Shown one piece after another: positions 44,985 through 53,789 of a stretch of 64,000 nt of DNA (positions are counted from its first letter, which is position 1; each line of letters starts with the position of its first letter). The translations under genes and the position numbers were made by a program. The notes under the pieces are model-generated. The model was not told the DNA's origin. It did not search any database and saw only the letters and a program-made list of their open reading frames with translations. This DNA comes from Paraburkholderia sejongensis (GTDB lineage: Bacteria > Pseudomonadota > Gammaproteobacteria > Burkholderiales > Burkholderiaceae). The stretch lies in assembly GCF_020880815.1 (NCBI RefSeq), contig NZ_JAJITD010000003.1:310001-374000 (forward strand), given 5' to 3'.

Positions 44985-46292
44985 ATGGCTACCCTGAGTC
45001 AACCTGAAACAAAACGATCCATTCCCGCGTCGGCGTCTCTGTCCCGCGGTGCGAATTATCAGCAACTGGCCGCGCGCTTTCGTCCGGTCTTCGAGCGGAT
45101 CGCGGCCGGCACGCTTGAGCGCGAGCAACGGCGCGCGCTACCGTACGAGCCGATCCAGTGGCTGAAGGAAGCGGGCTTCGGCGCGGTGCGGGTGCCGGTC
45201 GAATCCGGCGGCGCCGGCGCTTCGTTGCCCGATCTGATCCGCTTGCTGATCGAACTCGGCGAAGCGGATTCCAACCTGCCGCAAGCGCTGCGCGGACATT
45301 TCGCTTTCGTCGAAGACCGTCTCAATGCGCCCGCCGACGCCAGTCGCGAACGCTGGTTCGCGCGCTTCGTCGCGGGCGAGATCGTCGGGAACGCGTGGAC
45401 CGAAGTCGGCAGCGTCGCGATCGGCGAGGTGCAGACGCGCGTCACGCGCGACGGCGAGCGCTGGATCATCAGCGGCGAAAAGTACTACTCGACCGGAACG
45501 ATTTTCGCCGACTGGATCGACGTCTTCGCGCAGCTCGACGAAGACGGGCGCAACGTGATCGCCGCGGTGCGCGCGGACCAGCCCGGCGTCACCCGCAGCG
45601 ACGACTGGGACGGTTTCGGTCAACGCTCGACCGGCAGCGGCACCACCCGTTTCGATTCGGCGCACGTCGAAGCGGAACACATCATCGATTTCTCGACCCG
45701 CTTCAAATATCAGACCGCGTTCTATCAACTCGTGCTGCTGGCCGTATTGACCGGCGTGGGCCGCGCCGCGCTGCGCGACGTATCGCACGAGGTCCGCGCG
45801 CGGCGGCGGATTTTCAGTCACGGCAATGCGCCGTCGGTGGCGCGCGATGCGCAGGTGCAGCAGGTGGTCGGCGAAATCGGCGCACGCGTGTTCGCTGCCG
45901 AGGCGGCGACCGTGCAAGCCGCCGAAGCCGCCCAGCGCGCGTACGAGGCCCGTTTCGCCGGCGATGCGCACGCCGAACACGAAGCCAACATCGCGGCCGA
46001 ACTCGATTCGGCGCGCGCCCAGGTCGTCGTCACCGAGCTGATTCTGAAAGCGACGACTGACCTGTTCAATGCGCTCAGCGCGTCCGGCACCAGCGAGGTC
46101 CGTCGACTCGATCGCCACTGGCGTAACGCGCGCACCGCGGCCTCGCACAACCCGCTGATCTACAAGGCGCGGATCGTCGGCGATTGGGAAATCAACCGGA
46201 CGGAGCCGCCCTATGCGTGGCAGATCGGAGCGGGGCCGGGCGGCGCGGCGGCGGCGGTGGAGGAACCGGTAGCGGAGCAATCGGCCGCGTAG
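44985..46292 (+). CDS. Acyl-CoA-dehydrogenase-fold flavin monooxygenase (SfnB/DszC-like), sulfur acquisition
   Basis: The 435-residue protein has the acyl-CoA dehydrogenase fold but the features of the DszC/SfnB group: AGFGAVRVPVESGGAGASLP, WTEVGSVAIG, IISGEKYYSTGTIFADWIDV and a C-terminal TAASHNPLIYKARIVGDWE, which replaces the acyl-CoA catalytic motif. These enzymes use reduced FMN and oxygen to attack organosulfur compounds. Genes for a flavin reductase (msuE), SfnG and a sigma54 activator lie close by, and a sigma54-type promoter precedes it, so it is probably a member of the sulfone-use regulon. The exact substrate is unknown. Confidence 0.8.
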   Translation: MATLSQPETKRSIPASASLSRGANYQQLAARFRPVFERIAAGTLEREQRRALPYEPIQWLKEAGFGAVRVPVESGGAGASLPDLIRLLIELGEADSNLPQALRGHFAFVEDRLNAPADASRERWFARFVAGEIVGNAWTEVGSVAIGEVQTRVTRDGERWIISGEKYYSTGTIFADWIDVFAQLDEDGRNVIAAVRADQPGVTRSDDWDGFGQRSTGSGTTRFDSAHVEAEHIIDFSTRFKYQTAFYQLVLLAVLTGVGRAALRDVSHEVRARRRIFSHGNAPSVARDAQVQQVVGEIGARVFAAEAATVQAAEAAQRAYEARFAGDAHAEHEANIAAELDSARAQVVVTELILKATTDLFNALSASGTSEVRRLDRHWRNARTAASHNPLIYKARIVGDWEINRTEPPYAWQIGAGPGGAAAAVEEPVAEQSAA

Positions 46293-46388
46293 CGCGAATC
46301 GACGACTGCGGCCCGCGTAGGGACGGGCCGCATGACGCGCGGCTACTCAGCTACTCAGCTACTCATCGATGCGATAACGCGCACGCCG

Positions 46389-47516
46389 CTACTTGAGCGC
46401 GGCAATCTCCTTCGCGCGAATCAACCTTGCCCGCAGCACGTTGCGGCTGATCCCCAGCAGCCGCGCCGCCTGAATCTGATTGCGGTGGCTGTACTCATAC
46501 GCGACCTTGATCACGGTGTTCTCGATGTCCTCGAACAGATGCTCGTGCTCGCTTTCCAGCAGCTCGCGCAGCGCGGCCTCGAGTGCCTGCTGCGCATCGC
46601 CCGGCAACACATCGGGACCGGCCACCCGCTCGCTGGCGGGCGCGCCGAACGCGGCAAGCTGCATATCGCCTTCCTGCAACGTGTCGTGACGGCCGATCAG
46701 CAGTGCGTGATGGATCACGTTCTCCAGCTCGCGGATATTGCCCGGCCAGCGATGCGCGAGCAGCCTGCGCTCCGCTTGCGGCGCGATCTCGCGCGGACCG
46801 TAGCCGAGGCGGCTGCGATAGTCTTCGATGAAGTAGCGCGCGAGCGGCAGGATATCGCCGGGCCGCTCGCACAGGCGCGGCACGTCCAGCTGAACGACGT
46901 TGAGCCGGTAGTACAGGTCGCCGCGAAAATGTCCGGCGGCGACCGCCTGCGGCAGATGCACGTTGGTCGCGGCCAGCGCGCGCACGTCGATCGGCAGGCT
47001 CTGCCGCGAACCGAGCCGCACCACCTCGCGTTCCTGCAGCACGCGCAGCAGTTTCACCTGCATCGACAGCGGCAGATCGCCGATCTCATCGAGAAACAGC
47101 GTGCCGCCGTTCGCCGCTTCGAACCAGCCGGGCTTGGCGCTGAACGCGCCGGTGAACGCGCCTTTCTCATGGCCGAACAGCTCGCTCTCGACCAGCGTCT
47201 CGGAGAATGCGCCGCAATTGACCGCAACGAACGGTTTGTCCTTGCGCTGACTGAGCGCATGCACGTGGCGGGCGATCAGCTCCTTGCCGGTGCCGGTCTC
47301 GCCGGCAATCAGAATGTTCGCGTCGCTCGGCGCGACCATCTGCACCCGTTCCAGCAGCGCGAGAGAACGTGGATCGACGAACACCTGCGCGCGCCCGCGA
47401 ATCGACGTGCTCAGGCCGCGCGGATTGGGCAGGCTGTACACGTGGGGCAGCGCGCCGGCGGGCGAGGGCGGGGCGGCGAGCGCGTCGGCCCAAACGTCGG
47501 AGAGAGAAGGGTTCAT
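46389..47516 (-). CDS. sfnR: Sigma54-dependent activator, SfnR-like
   Basis: The 375-residue protein has a sigma54-activator AAA+ core: Walker [19 protein letters not shown] (the sigma54-contact loop), Walker [12 protein letters not shown] and an arginine-finger region, then a C-terminal Fis-type helix-turn-helix ([20 protein letters not shown]). It has only about 60 residues before the core and no receiver or GAF domain. This short form is that of SfnR, which activates dimethylsulfone genes in pseudomonads. Its start overlaps the stop of the sfnB-like gene by 4 nt, so it is made from the same transcript. The name rests on architecture and context. Confidence 0.8.
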   Translation of the reverse strand: MNPSLSDVWADALAAPPSPAGALPHVYSLPNPRGLSTSIRGRAQVFVDPRSLALLERVQMVAPSDANILIAGETGTGKELIARHVHALSQRKDKPFVAVNCGAFSETLVESELFGHEKGAFTGAFSAKPGWFEAANGGTLFLDEIGDLPLSMQVKLLRVLQEREVVRLGSRQSLPIDVRALAATNVHLPQAVAAGHFRGDLYYRLNVVQLDVPRLCERPGDILPLARYFIEDYRSRLGYGPREIAPQAERRLLAHRWPGNIRELENVIHHALLIGRHDTLQEGDMQLAAFGAPASERVAGPDVLPGDAQQALEAALRELLESEHEHLFEDIENTVIKVAYEYSHRNQIQAARLLGISRNVLRARLIRAKEIAALK

Positions 47517-48760
47517 GAGTAAAAGCTCGGCGTCGGATAGGTTCGCTTGAGGGCCCACTCGCCGATTTCGCGCATCTTGTAGGCAAGCGGATCATGCAAC
47601 GTGTGAGTGCGCAGATTGCGCCAGTAGCGGTCGAGCCGCAGCGAGCCGTGGGTGGCGCGCGCGCCGGCGACATCGAACATCCGCGTACAGATGTCGAGTC
47701 CCGTCTGCGCGGCGGCAACCTTCGCGGTCGCCACCGCCAGCGCGACCTCTCCGCGTTCGCTCTCGCTCAGCGCGAGGCCGCGCGCCCATGCGTCGTCGAG
47801 CCGGTCGGCGGCGCGCGCGGCAAGCGTGCGCACCGCTTCGAGACCGACCCAGAATTCGCCGTACTGAGCGAGTATGTACGGATCGTCGCCGACGCTCGCG
47901 AGTTGTGACGCCGGCCACGGACGCGCTTCGTTAAGCGTGTAACGGCGCGCGTCTTCGAAGGCGGCCTCGCCGATGCCGAGATACACGTGCGCAAGGATCA
48001 GTTGCGCGATCAGCGGCCGCAAGCATGCGAACGGCGTGGACAGCGGGCCGGGATCGACGAGCACTTCATGATGATCGACCCGCACGCGCTCGAAGGTCAC
48101 CGTGCCGCTGTCGGTCTGACGCTGGCCGATGTTGTCCCAATCGTCGGCGATCGCGATGCCGCTGCGTTGGGTCGGCACCGCGGCCACCAGAAACGCATTA
48201 GTGCGCGCATCGCGTGCGGACGCGATCAGCATTTCCGAATCGAGTGCGCCCGAGCAGAAGCTCTTCTGGCCGGAGAACTCGAGCCAGTCGTCGCGGCTAT
48301 GGCTGAGCGTGCGATCGTCGAGCGGATTGAGCGCGTTGCCCCAGAACCAGTCGTGACGCGCGGTCTTTTCGAACCATGAGCCCCACTGTCGCTCGGTGCC
48401 GAATAGCCGAACCGTCGCGAGCATCAGGTGATGAAACGCGAATACGTGCGCGAGCGACCCGTCGACGCCGGCAATGATTCGCACGACATCGAGCGTCGTT
48501 CGCCAGCTCGCGCCGAGACCGCCGTAAGCGGTCGGAATGCTGAGCGCGAGCAGGCCGCTCGCGCGCAGCGCGTCGCGCTCGGCTTTCGGCGTGCCGCCGC
48601 GCTGATCCCGTTCGACCGCGCTCAGCGCGAAACGCGTCGCGAGTTCCGCTGCGATCTGCTGCGGCTCGGCGCGCGCGCGGGCGTTGCCGTTCGGGTGCGG
48701 CGCAGGCGCAGGCGGATGCGGCGCGTCATACGTTGCAGGTGTGGAGACGAGGTCGGCCAT
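47513..48760 (-). CDS. sfnB: SfnB-family sulfur acquisition oxidoreductase
   Basis: The 415-residue protein is of the acyl-CoA-dehydrogenase fold with the SfnB-type C-terminus [18 protein letters not shown], ending YPTPSFYS. Other features are [20 protein letters not shown] and [20 protein letters not shown]. SfnB proteins are linked with FMN-dependent oxidation of sulfones/sulfides under sulfur starvation, though their reaction is not firmly known. It is the first gene of a two-gene operon with the sfnR-like activator and is divergent from msuE-sfnG. A TGCTG-N6-CAGCA site lies 75 nt upstream, but I found no clear sigma54 promoter on this strand. Confidence 0.8.
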   Translation of the reverse strand: MADLVSTPATYDAPHPPAPAPHPNGNARARAEPQQIAAELATRFALSAVERDQRGGTPKAERDALRASGLLALSIPTAYGGLGASWRTTLDVVRIIAGVDGSLAHVFAFHHLMLATVRLFGTERQWGSWFEKTARHDWFWGNALNPLDDRTLSHSRDDWLEFSGQKSFCSGALDSEMLIASARDARTNAFLVAAVPTQRSGIAIADDWDNIGQRQTDSGTVTFERVRVDHHEVLVDPGPLSTPFACLRPLIAQLILAHVYLGIGEAAFEDARRYTLNEARPWPASQLASVGDDPYILAQYGEFWVGLEAVRTLAARAADRLDDAWARGLALSESERGEVALAVATAKVAAAQTGLDICTRMFDVAGARATHGSLRLDRYWRNLRTHTLHDPLAYKMREIGEWALKRTYPTPSFYS

Positions 48761-48834
48761 CTGGATGGACAGGACGAAGCATGTCGCGAGCGGACCCGAT
48801 GACGGGCCGGGCGCGTTGCGATGATCGTCGCGAG

Positions 48835-48850
48835 TGCTGATCGAGCAGCA
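48835..48850. promoter_or_regulatory. Inverted repeat TGCTG-N6-CAGCA, site 2
   Basis: TGCTGATCGAGCAGCA has the same arms and 6-nt spacer as sites at 44846 and 48962. It lies 75 nt upstream of the minus-strand sfnB-like gene. Confidence 0.55.
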
Positions 48851-48961
48851 AGTGTTTCATCTCCGCCGCGATCCTGAAAGCATCGATTTCTCATATTCAA
48901 AGTCCCAATGCTGCTTGCGCAGCGGCAACCCGTTAAATCGGCCCGCGATGGGTCGCGACAC

Positions 48962-48977
48962 TGCTGGCTCAGCAGCA
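48962..48977. promoter_or_regulatory. Inverted repeat TGCTG-N6-CAGCA, site 3
   Basis: TGCTGGCTCAGCAGCA is followed by GCGT exactly as at site 1. It lies about 160 nt upstream of the sigma54 promoter of msuE, a normal enhancer distance. Confidence 0.6.
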
Positions 48978-49137
48978 GCGCGTCAGCAGATTGCTGTCCG
49001 GCGTTCATACGCGCGCTGAATATGCTTTGCATAACTCAACGAAGCGCCGTGCGTATCGATACCGCGGGGATCGTTGCGACAGCCATGCAGGCGTCAGCGC
49101 CGCTGTTTTCACAGGCGAGCGCGCACATGCAGCGCAA

Positions 49138-49153
49138 TTGGCACAGTGCTTGC
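49138..49153 (+). promoter_or_regulatory. Sigma54 promoter of msuE-sfnG
   Basis: TTGGCACAGTGCTTGC is a near-consensus -24/-12 element (GGCAC, then TTGC at the proper spacing). It lies 75 nt upstream of the msuE start and downstream of repeat site 3. Confidence 0.75.
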
Positions 49154-49228
49154 CTTAGATGGACCCGGCACCGCCGCCGGTTTGATCCCACTAAAGCGCG
49201 GTGCGTTATCAGCAACTGAGGATTAGTT

Positions 49229-49816
49229 ATGACCACACCACTGCGTATCGTCGCGGTTTCGGGAAGCTTGCAGCAACCTTCGCGAACCCGCGCGCTCACC
49301 GTCGCATTGCTTCAGGGGCTCGAGCGCGCGCTCGTCGCCGAAAGACGCGAAGTGCAGACGCACCTCGTCGATCTCGGCGAGGTTTCGGCATCGCTCGGCA
49401 ACACGTTTTCGCGGGCCCATGCGGGCGGCGAACTCGAAAGCCATCTGCGCGCGATCGAAACCGCCGATGCGCTAATCGTCGCGAGCCCGGTGTACCGCGC
49501 GTCGTATACCGGCCTGTTCAAGCATCTGTTCGATCTGATTCATCACGAGGCGCTGTTCGACGTACCGGTGCTGCTTGCGGCGACGGGCGGCAGCGAGCGG
49601 CACGCGCTGGTGATCGACCATCAATTGCGGCCGCTGCTGAGCTTCTTCCAGGCGCACACGCTGCCGGTCGGCGTGTACGGCTCCGAAGCCGATTTCCACG
49701 ACTATCGCGTCAGCAGCGAACCGCTGAACACGCGCATCGCGCTCGCAATCGAACGTGCCGCGCCGGTGATCGCGCAGCGGCCGCGCCGCCACGGCGACGT
49801 GCAGATCGCCGCGTGA
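49229..49816 (+). CDS. msuE: NADPH/NADH-dependent FMN reductase MsuE
   Basis: The 195-residue protein has the NADPH-dependent FMN reductase fold: VAVSGSLQQPSRTRALTVAL at the N-terminus and ADALIVASPVYRASYTGLFK in the middle, which bind FMN. It supplies reduced FMN to sulfur-scavenging monooxygenases, here SfnG encoded 48 nt downstream, and possibly the two acyl-CoA-dehydrogenase-fold enzymes. A sigma54 promoter precedes it. The C-terminal half (FFQAHTLPVGVYGSEADFHD) is typical of MsuE. Confidence 0.88.
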   Translation: MTTPLRIVAVSGSLQQPSRTRALTVALLQGLERALVAERREVQTHLVDLGEVSASLGNTFSRAHAGGELESHLRAIETADALIVASPVYRASYTGLFKHLFDLIHHEALFDVPVLLAATGGSERHALVIDHQLRPLLSFFQAHTLPVGVYGSEADFHDYRVSSEPLNTRIALAIERAAPVIAQRPRRHGDVQIAA

Positions 49817-49863
49817 GCGGTCTGCTCAACGACTCCCTTCCTGTATCGACGAGACCTCATTCC

Positions 49864-50970
49864 ATGACGCAAACCACATCCCCCTCGCAAGACGCCGTCA
49901 AATTCGCTTACTGGGTTCCCAACGTAAGCGGCGGCCTGGTCGTCAGCACGATCGAACAACGCACCGACTGGAGTCTCGAATACAACCAGCGTCTCGCGCA
50001 GACCGCCGAACGCGCGGGCTTCGAATACGCGCTCAGCCAGATCCGCTTCACCGCCGGTTATGGCGCCGAACATCAGCACGAGTCGGTGTCGTTCAGTCAG
50101 GCGCTGCTGCACGCGACAACCCGCCTGAAGGTACTCGCCGCGATTCTTCCGGGCCCGTGGCATCCGGCGGTGGTCGCCAAACAGCTCGCGACGATCGACC
50201 ATATTTCGAATGGCCGCATCGCGATCAACGTCGTCAGCGGCTGGTTCAAGGGCGAATTCACCGCGATCGGCGAACCCTGGCTCGAACACGACGAACGCTA
50301 TCGTCGTTCGAAGGAATTCATTCAGGCGCTCAAGGGCATCTGGACGCAGGACAAGTTCACCTTCAAAGGCGACTTCTACCGCTTCAACGACTACACGCTC
50401 AGTCCGAAGCCGTTGCAGAAGCCACACCCCGAAATCTTCCAGGGCGGCAGTTCGCGCGCGGCCCGCGACAACGCGGCGAGCGTATCCGACTGGTACTTCA
50501 CGAACGGCAATACGCCGGAAAACCTCAAGGCGCAGATCGACGACATTCGTGCGAAAGCCGCGGCCAACGGCCACAAAGTGCGGATCGGCGTGAACGCGTT
50601 CGTGATCGCCCGCGACACGGAAGCCGAAGCGCGCGCGGTGCTCGACGACATCATCGCCAACGCGCATGTGGAAGCGGTCCATGCCTTCGGCGAGGCGGTC
50701 AAACAGGCCGGCAGCGCATCGCCCGAAAAAGAAGGCAACTGGGCGAAATCGACCTTCGAGGATCTGGTGCAGTACAACGACGGCTTCCGCACCAATCTGA
50801 TCGGCACGCCGCAGCAGATCGCCGAGCGCATCGTCGAACTGAAAGCGATCGGTGTCGACCTCGTGCTGACCGGCTTTTTGCACTTCATCGAGGAGGTCGA
50901 GTACTTCGGCGCCAAAGTGCTGCCGCTGGTGCGCGAACTGGAGAGCCGTCGTCAGCCGGCGCTCGCATGA
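49864..50970 (+). CDS. sfnG: FMNH2-dependent dimethylsulfone monooxygenase SfnG
   Basis: The 368-residue luciferase-like enzyme begins VKFAYWVPNVSGGLVVSTIE and contains FEYALSQIRFTAGYGAEHQH, HPAVVAKQLATIDHISNGR, VVSGWFKGEFTAIGE and FQGGSSRAARDNAASVSDWY, the pattern of SfnG. It converts dimethylsulfone to methanesulfinate and formaldehyde with reduced FMN and oxygen, giving access to sulfur when sulfate is scarce. The ATG at 49864 is chosen because the family N-terminus begins there. It overlaps the ABC-transporter ATPase gene by 4 nt (ATGA), which ties uptake to the same transcript. Confidence 0.92.
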   Translation: MTQTTSPSQDAVKFAYWVPNVSGGLVVSTIEQRTDWSLEYNQRLAQTAERAGFEYALSQIRFTAGYGAEHQHESVSFSQALLHATTRLKVLAAILPGPWHPAVVAKQLATIDHISNGRIAINVVSGWFKGEFTAIGEPWLEHDERYRRSKEFIQALKGIWTQDKFTFKGDFYRFNDYTLSPKPLQKPHPEIFQGGSSRAARDNAASVSDWYFTNGNTPENLKAQIDDIRAKAAANGHKVRIGVNAFVIARDTEAEARAVLDDIIANAHVEAVHAFGEAVKQAGSASPEKEGNWAKSTFEDLVQYNDGFRTNLIGTPQQIAERIVELKAIGVDLVLTGFLHFIEEVEYFGAKVLPLVRELESRRQPALA

Positions 50971-51782
50971 CGGAAGCGGCGGCTGCGACGGCGCCGCTGC
51001 TCGCCCTCGAACACATCTCGCTGTCGTTCAAGGGCGTCAACGCGCTCACCGACATCGGCTTCGCGGTCGCCCGCGGCGAGATCTGCGCGCTGATCGGTCC
51101 GAACGGCGCGGGCAAGAGTTCGCTGCTGAACGTGATCAACGGCGTGTATCGCGCGCAACAGGGCGTGGTGCGCTACGACGGCCGCGCGTACCGGCATATC
51201 GATCCATACCGCGCCGCGTATCTTGGGATCGCACGGACCTTTCAGAACCTCGCGCTGTTCCGGCGCATGAGCGTGCTCGATAACGTGCTGACCGGCCGCA
51301 GTCTGCATCGGCGCAGCGGCTGGATCGAACAGGTGTTGCGCGTCGGCCGCGCGCGCCGCGACGACGCCGAACAACGCCGCCACGCGAGTCAGGTGATCGA
51401 AGCGCTGATGCTCGAACGGTATCGCGACGACCCGGTGGGCAGCTTGCCTTACGGCTTGCAAAAGCGCGTCGAGCTGGCTCGCGCGGTCGCCGCGATGCCG
51501 CGTCTGCTGTTGCTCGACGAGCCGATGGCGGGCATGAACGCAGCCGAGAAGCAGCAGATGGCTCGCACGATTCGCGACGTGAACACGCAGTTCGGCGTGA
51601 CCGTGGTGCTGATCGAGCATGACATCGGCGTCGTGATGGGGCTGTCCGATCACGTGGTGGTGCTCGACTACGGCAAGAAAATCGCGGACGGCACGCCGGC
51701 CCAGGTGCGCACCAATGAAGACGTGCTGGCCGCCTATCTCGGCACCCGTCGGGAACGGCAGCGCGCAGCACTCCACGCTTGA
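50967..51782 (+). CDS. Branched-chain-amino-acid-type ABC transporter ATPase (LivG-like)
   Basis: The 271-residue ATPase has Walker A (GPNGAGKSS), an altered signature (GSLPYGLQKRVELARA), Walker B (LLLLDEPMAGMN) and the switch His (LIEHDIGVVMGL). It belongs to the LivG class of the HAAT transporter family. Its start lies within the end of sfnG, and four further transporter genes follow, so it is expected to power import of a sulfur-containing compound or another metabolite of the regulon rather than branched-chain amino acids. That substrate is inferred from context. Confidence 0.88.
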   Translation: MTEAAAATAPLLALEHISLSFKGVNALTDIGFAVARGEICALIGPNGAGKSSLLNVINGVYRAQQGVVRYDGRAYRHIDPYRAAYLGIARTFQNLALFRRMSVLDNVLTGRSLHRRSGWIEQVLRVGRARRDDAEQRRHASQVIEALMLERYRDDPVGSLPYGLQKRVELARAVAAMPRLLLLDEPMAGMNAAEKQQMARTIRDVNTQFGVTVVLIEHDIGVVMGLSDHVVVLDYGKKIADGTPAQVRTNEDVLAAYLGTRRERQRAALHA

Positions 51783-51793
51783 GAGGCAATCCG

Positions 51794-52675
51794 ATGGAGT
51801 TCTTTCTGGAAGTGCTGGTGGGCGGCCTACTCGCCGGCACGATGTATTCGGTCGTCGCGATCGGCTTCGTGCTGATTTATAAGGCATCCGGAATTTTCAA
51901 TTTCGCGCAGGGCGCATTGGTGCTGTTCGGTGCGCTGACCTACGTGTGTCTGGTCGAACGCGGTCTCGCGCCATGGTTCGCGATCCTGATTACGCTCGCG
52001 GTGCTGGTGGCGATCGCGCTGCTGACCGGACGGCTGGTGCTGCGCCCGCTCGTCAACCGGCCGCCGATCACGCTGTTCATGGCGACGCTCGGCCTGAGCC
52101 TGATTCTCGAAGGCGCCGCGCAACTGATCTGGGGCGCGCAGGTGCACGGACTCGATCTCGGCATCGACGACAAACCGTTGCACGTGGGCGGCGTAATGGT
52201 CAGCCAGTTCGACCTGTTCGCGGCGGCGCTCGCTGGAGTCCTCGTGATCGGGCTCAGTGCGTTGACCCGTTATTCGCGGCTCGGGCTGAAGCTGCGCGCG
52301 GTCGCCGACGATCCGCTCGCCGCGCTCGCGGTCGGCGTGCGGCTCGAACAGGTGTGGGCGATCGTCTGGGCGCTCGCGGGCTTCGTCAGCCTCGTCGCCG
52401 GTCTGCTGTGGGGCGCGCGGCTGGGCGTGCAGTTCTCGCTGTCGCTGGTGGTGCTGAAGGCGCTGCCGGTTCTGATCATCGGCGGCTTCTCGTCGATCAC
52501 CGGCGCAATCGTCGGCGGACTGCTGGTCGGCGCCGGCGAAAAACTCGCCGAGGTGTATCTCGGCGCGCTGATCGGCGACGGCATCGAGAACTGGTTCCCT
52601 TATGTGATCGCGATGCTGTTCCTGCTGGCTCGTCCGTCCGGCCTGTTCGGCGAAGCGACGGTCGAACGCATTTGA
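51794..52675 (+). CDS. ABC transporter permease (LivH-like)
   Basis: The 293-residue membrane protein has the LivH pattern: EVLVGGLLAGTMYSVVAIGF, LIYKASGIFNFAQGALVLFG, then SRLGLKLRAVADDPLAALAV and LPVLIIGGFSSITGAIVGGL near the end. It forms one half of the membrane channel. The start at 51794 follows GAGAGG. It sits between the LivG-like ATPase and the LivM-like permease in one operon. Confidence 0.9.
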   Translation: MEFFLEVLVGGLLAGTMYSVVAIGFVLIYKASGIFNFAQGALVLFGALTYVCLVERGLAPWFAILITLAVLVAIALLTGRLVLRPLVNRPPITLFMATLGLSLILEGAAQLIWGAQVHGLDLGIDDKPLHVGGVMVSQFDLFAAALAGVLVIGLSALTRYSRLGLKLRAVADDPLAALAVGVRLEQVWAIVWALAGFVSLVAGLLWGARLGVQFSLSLVVLKALPVLIIGGFSSITGAIVGGLLVGAGEKLAEVYLGALIGDGIENWFPYVIAMLFLLARPSGLFGEATVERI

Positions 52676-52685
52676 TGGAGACACG

Positions 52686-53744
52686 ATGGAACTGACTCGC
52701 ACCACCTTCGACGCGCGCCGCGCGGAGCTCAAACGCTGGCTGCCGCCGCTCGGGCTCGCGCTGGTCGCGTTCGTGGCTGTCCCGCTGGTGGCGAACGATT
52801 ACTGGCTCAGCGCGATTCTCGTGCCGTTCCTGATTCTGTCGCTGGCAGGCCTGGGCCTGAACTTCCTGACCGGCTATGCCGGGCAGTTGTCGCTCGGCTC
52901 GGCCGCGTTCATGTCGGTCGGGGCCTACGCCGCCTATAACGTGCTGGTCCGGCTGCCGCTGCTTCCATTGCCGGTCGCGCTGCTGCTCGGCGGCCTCGTC
53001 AGCGCGGCGGTCGGCGTGCTGTTCGGTTTGCCGAGCCTGCGCATTCGCGGCTTCTATCTGATCGTGTCGACGCTGGCCGCGCAGTTTTTCGTGGTGTGGC
53101 TGTTCACCCGCGTCAGCTGGTTCTCGAACAACGACACGTCGGGCGTGCTCAGCGCGCCGCGCCTCGCGATCGGTCACTGGCGGATCGATACGCCGGCCGC
53201 GCGCTATCTGTTCGTGCTGGGCGTCGTCACGGTGCTGTTCCTGCTCGGCGCGAGCGTCGTGCGCAGCGAACTCGGGCGCCGCTGGATGGCGGTGCGGGAC
53301 ATGGATATCGCGGCCCGGGTAATCGGCATTCCGGTCGGCCGCAGCAAGCTGCTGGCGTTCGCGCTCAGTTCGTTCGTGCTGGGCATCGCTGGCGCGCTGT
53401 GGGCATTCGCGTACCTCGGCACGGTCGAGCCGGACGGCTTCAGTCTGAATCTGTCGTTTCAGATCCTGTTCATCATCATTATCGGCGGCATGGGCAGTGT
53501 CGGCGGCAACCTGTATGGCGCGGCCTTCATCGTGCTGCTGCCGATCCTGCTGTCGAATGCGGCGACCGCGCTCGCGCAGATCGGCATCGGCGCCGAGCAG
53601 TTGCAGAACCTGCAAAAAATCATTTTCGGCATGCTGATTATCGTGTTTCTGATCAAGGAACCCGATGGTCTCGCGCGGCTGGTTCAGGTTGCGCGCAGCA
53701 AGCGGACTCAACGGACCACCTCGCGCTCGCACGAGCTTTCATGA
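52686..53744 (+). CDS. ABC transporter permease (LivM-like)
   Basis: The 352-residue membrane protein has the LivM pattern: LNFLTGYAGQLSLGSAAFMS, LPSLRIRGFYLIVSTLAAQF, MAVRDMDIAARVIGIPVGRS (coupling loop) and IIIIGGMGSVGGNLYGAAFI. It is the second permease of the HAAT transporter. It starts 10 nt after the LivH-like gene; the binding-protein gene follows 45 nt after its stop. Confidence 0.9.
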   Translation: MELTRTTFDARRAELKRWLPPLGLALVAFVAVPLVANDYWLSAILVPFLILSLAGLGLNFLTGYAGQLSLGSAAFMSVGAYAAYNVLVRLPLLPLPVALLLGGLVSAAVGVLFGLPSLRIRGFYLIVSTLAAQFFVVWLFTRVSWFSNNDTSGVLSAPRLAIGHWRIDTPAARYLFVLGVVTVLFLLGASVVRSELGRRWMAVRDMDIAARVIGIPVGRSKLLAFALSSFVLGIAGALWAFAYLGTVEPDGFSLNLSFQILFIIIIGGMGSVGGNLYGAAFIVLLPILLSNAATALAQIGIGAEQLQNLQKIIFGMLIIVFLIKEPDGLARLVQVARSKRTQRTTSRSHELS

Positions 53745-53789
53745 TTCTTCCCGGCTTCCGGCCAATTCATCAATACGGATCACATCAGC

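Larger units (their letters stand above)
48761..49228. other. Control region between sfnB-sfnR and msuE-sfnG
   Basis: These 468 bases between divergent sulfur operons hold no gene. They contain two TGCTG-N6-CAGCA repeats (48835-48850, 48962-48977), an inverted version CAGCA-N3-TGCTG (48982-48994) and a near-consensus sigma54 promoter (49138-49153) for msuE-sfnG. The segment looks like a shared enhancer region for both directions. Confidence 0.6.

Noticed and set aside
48761..48834. Sigma54 promoter for the minus-strand sfnB-like gene
   Set aside because: No position has GG and GC at the required 10-nt distance with acceptable flanks, so only the enhancer-like repeat is reported.
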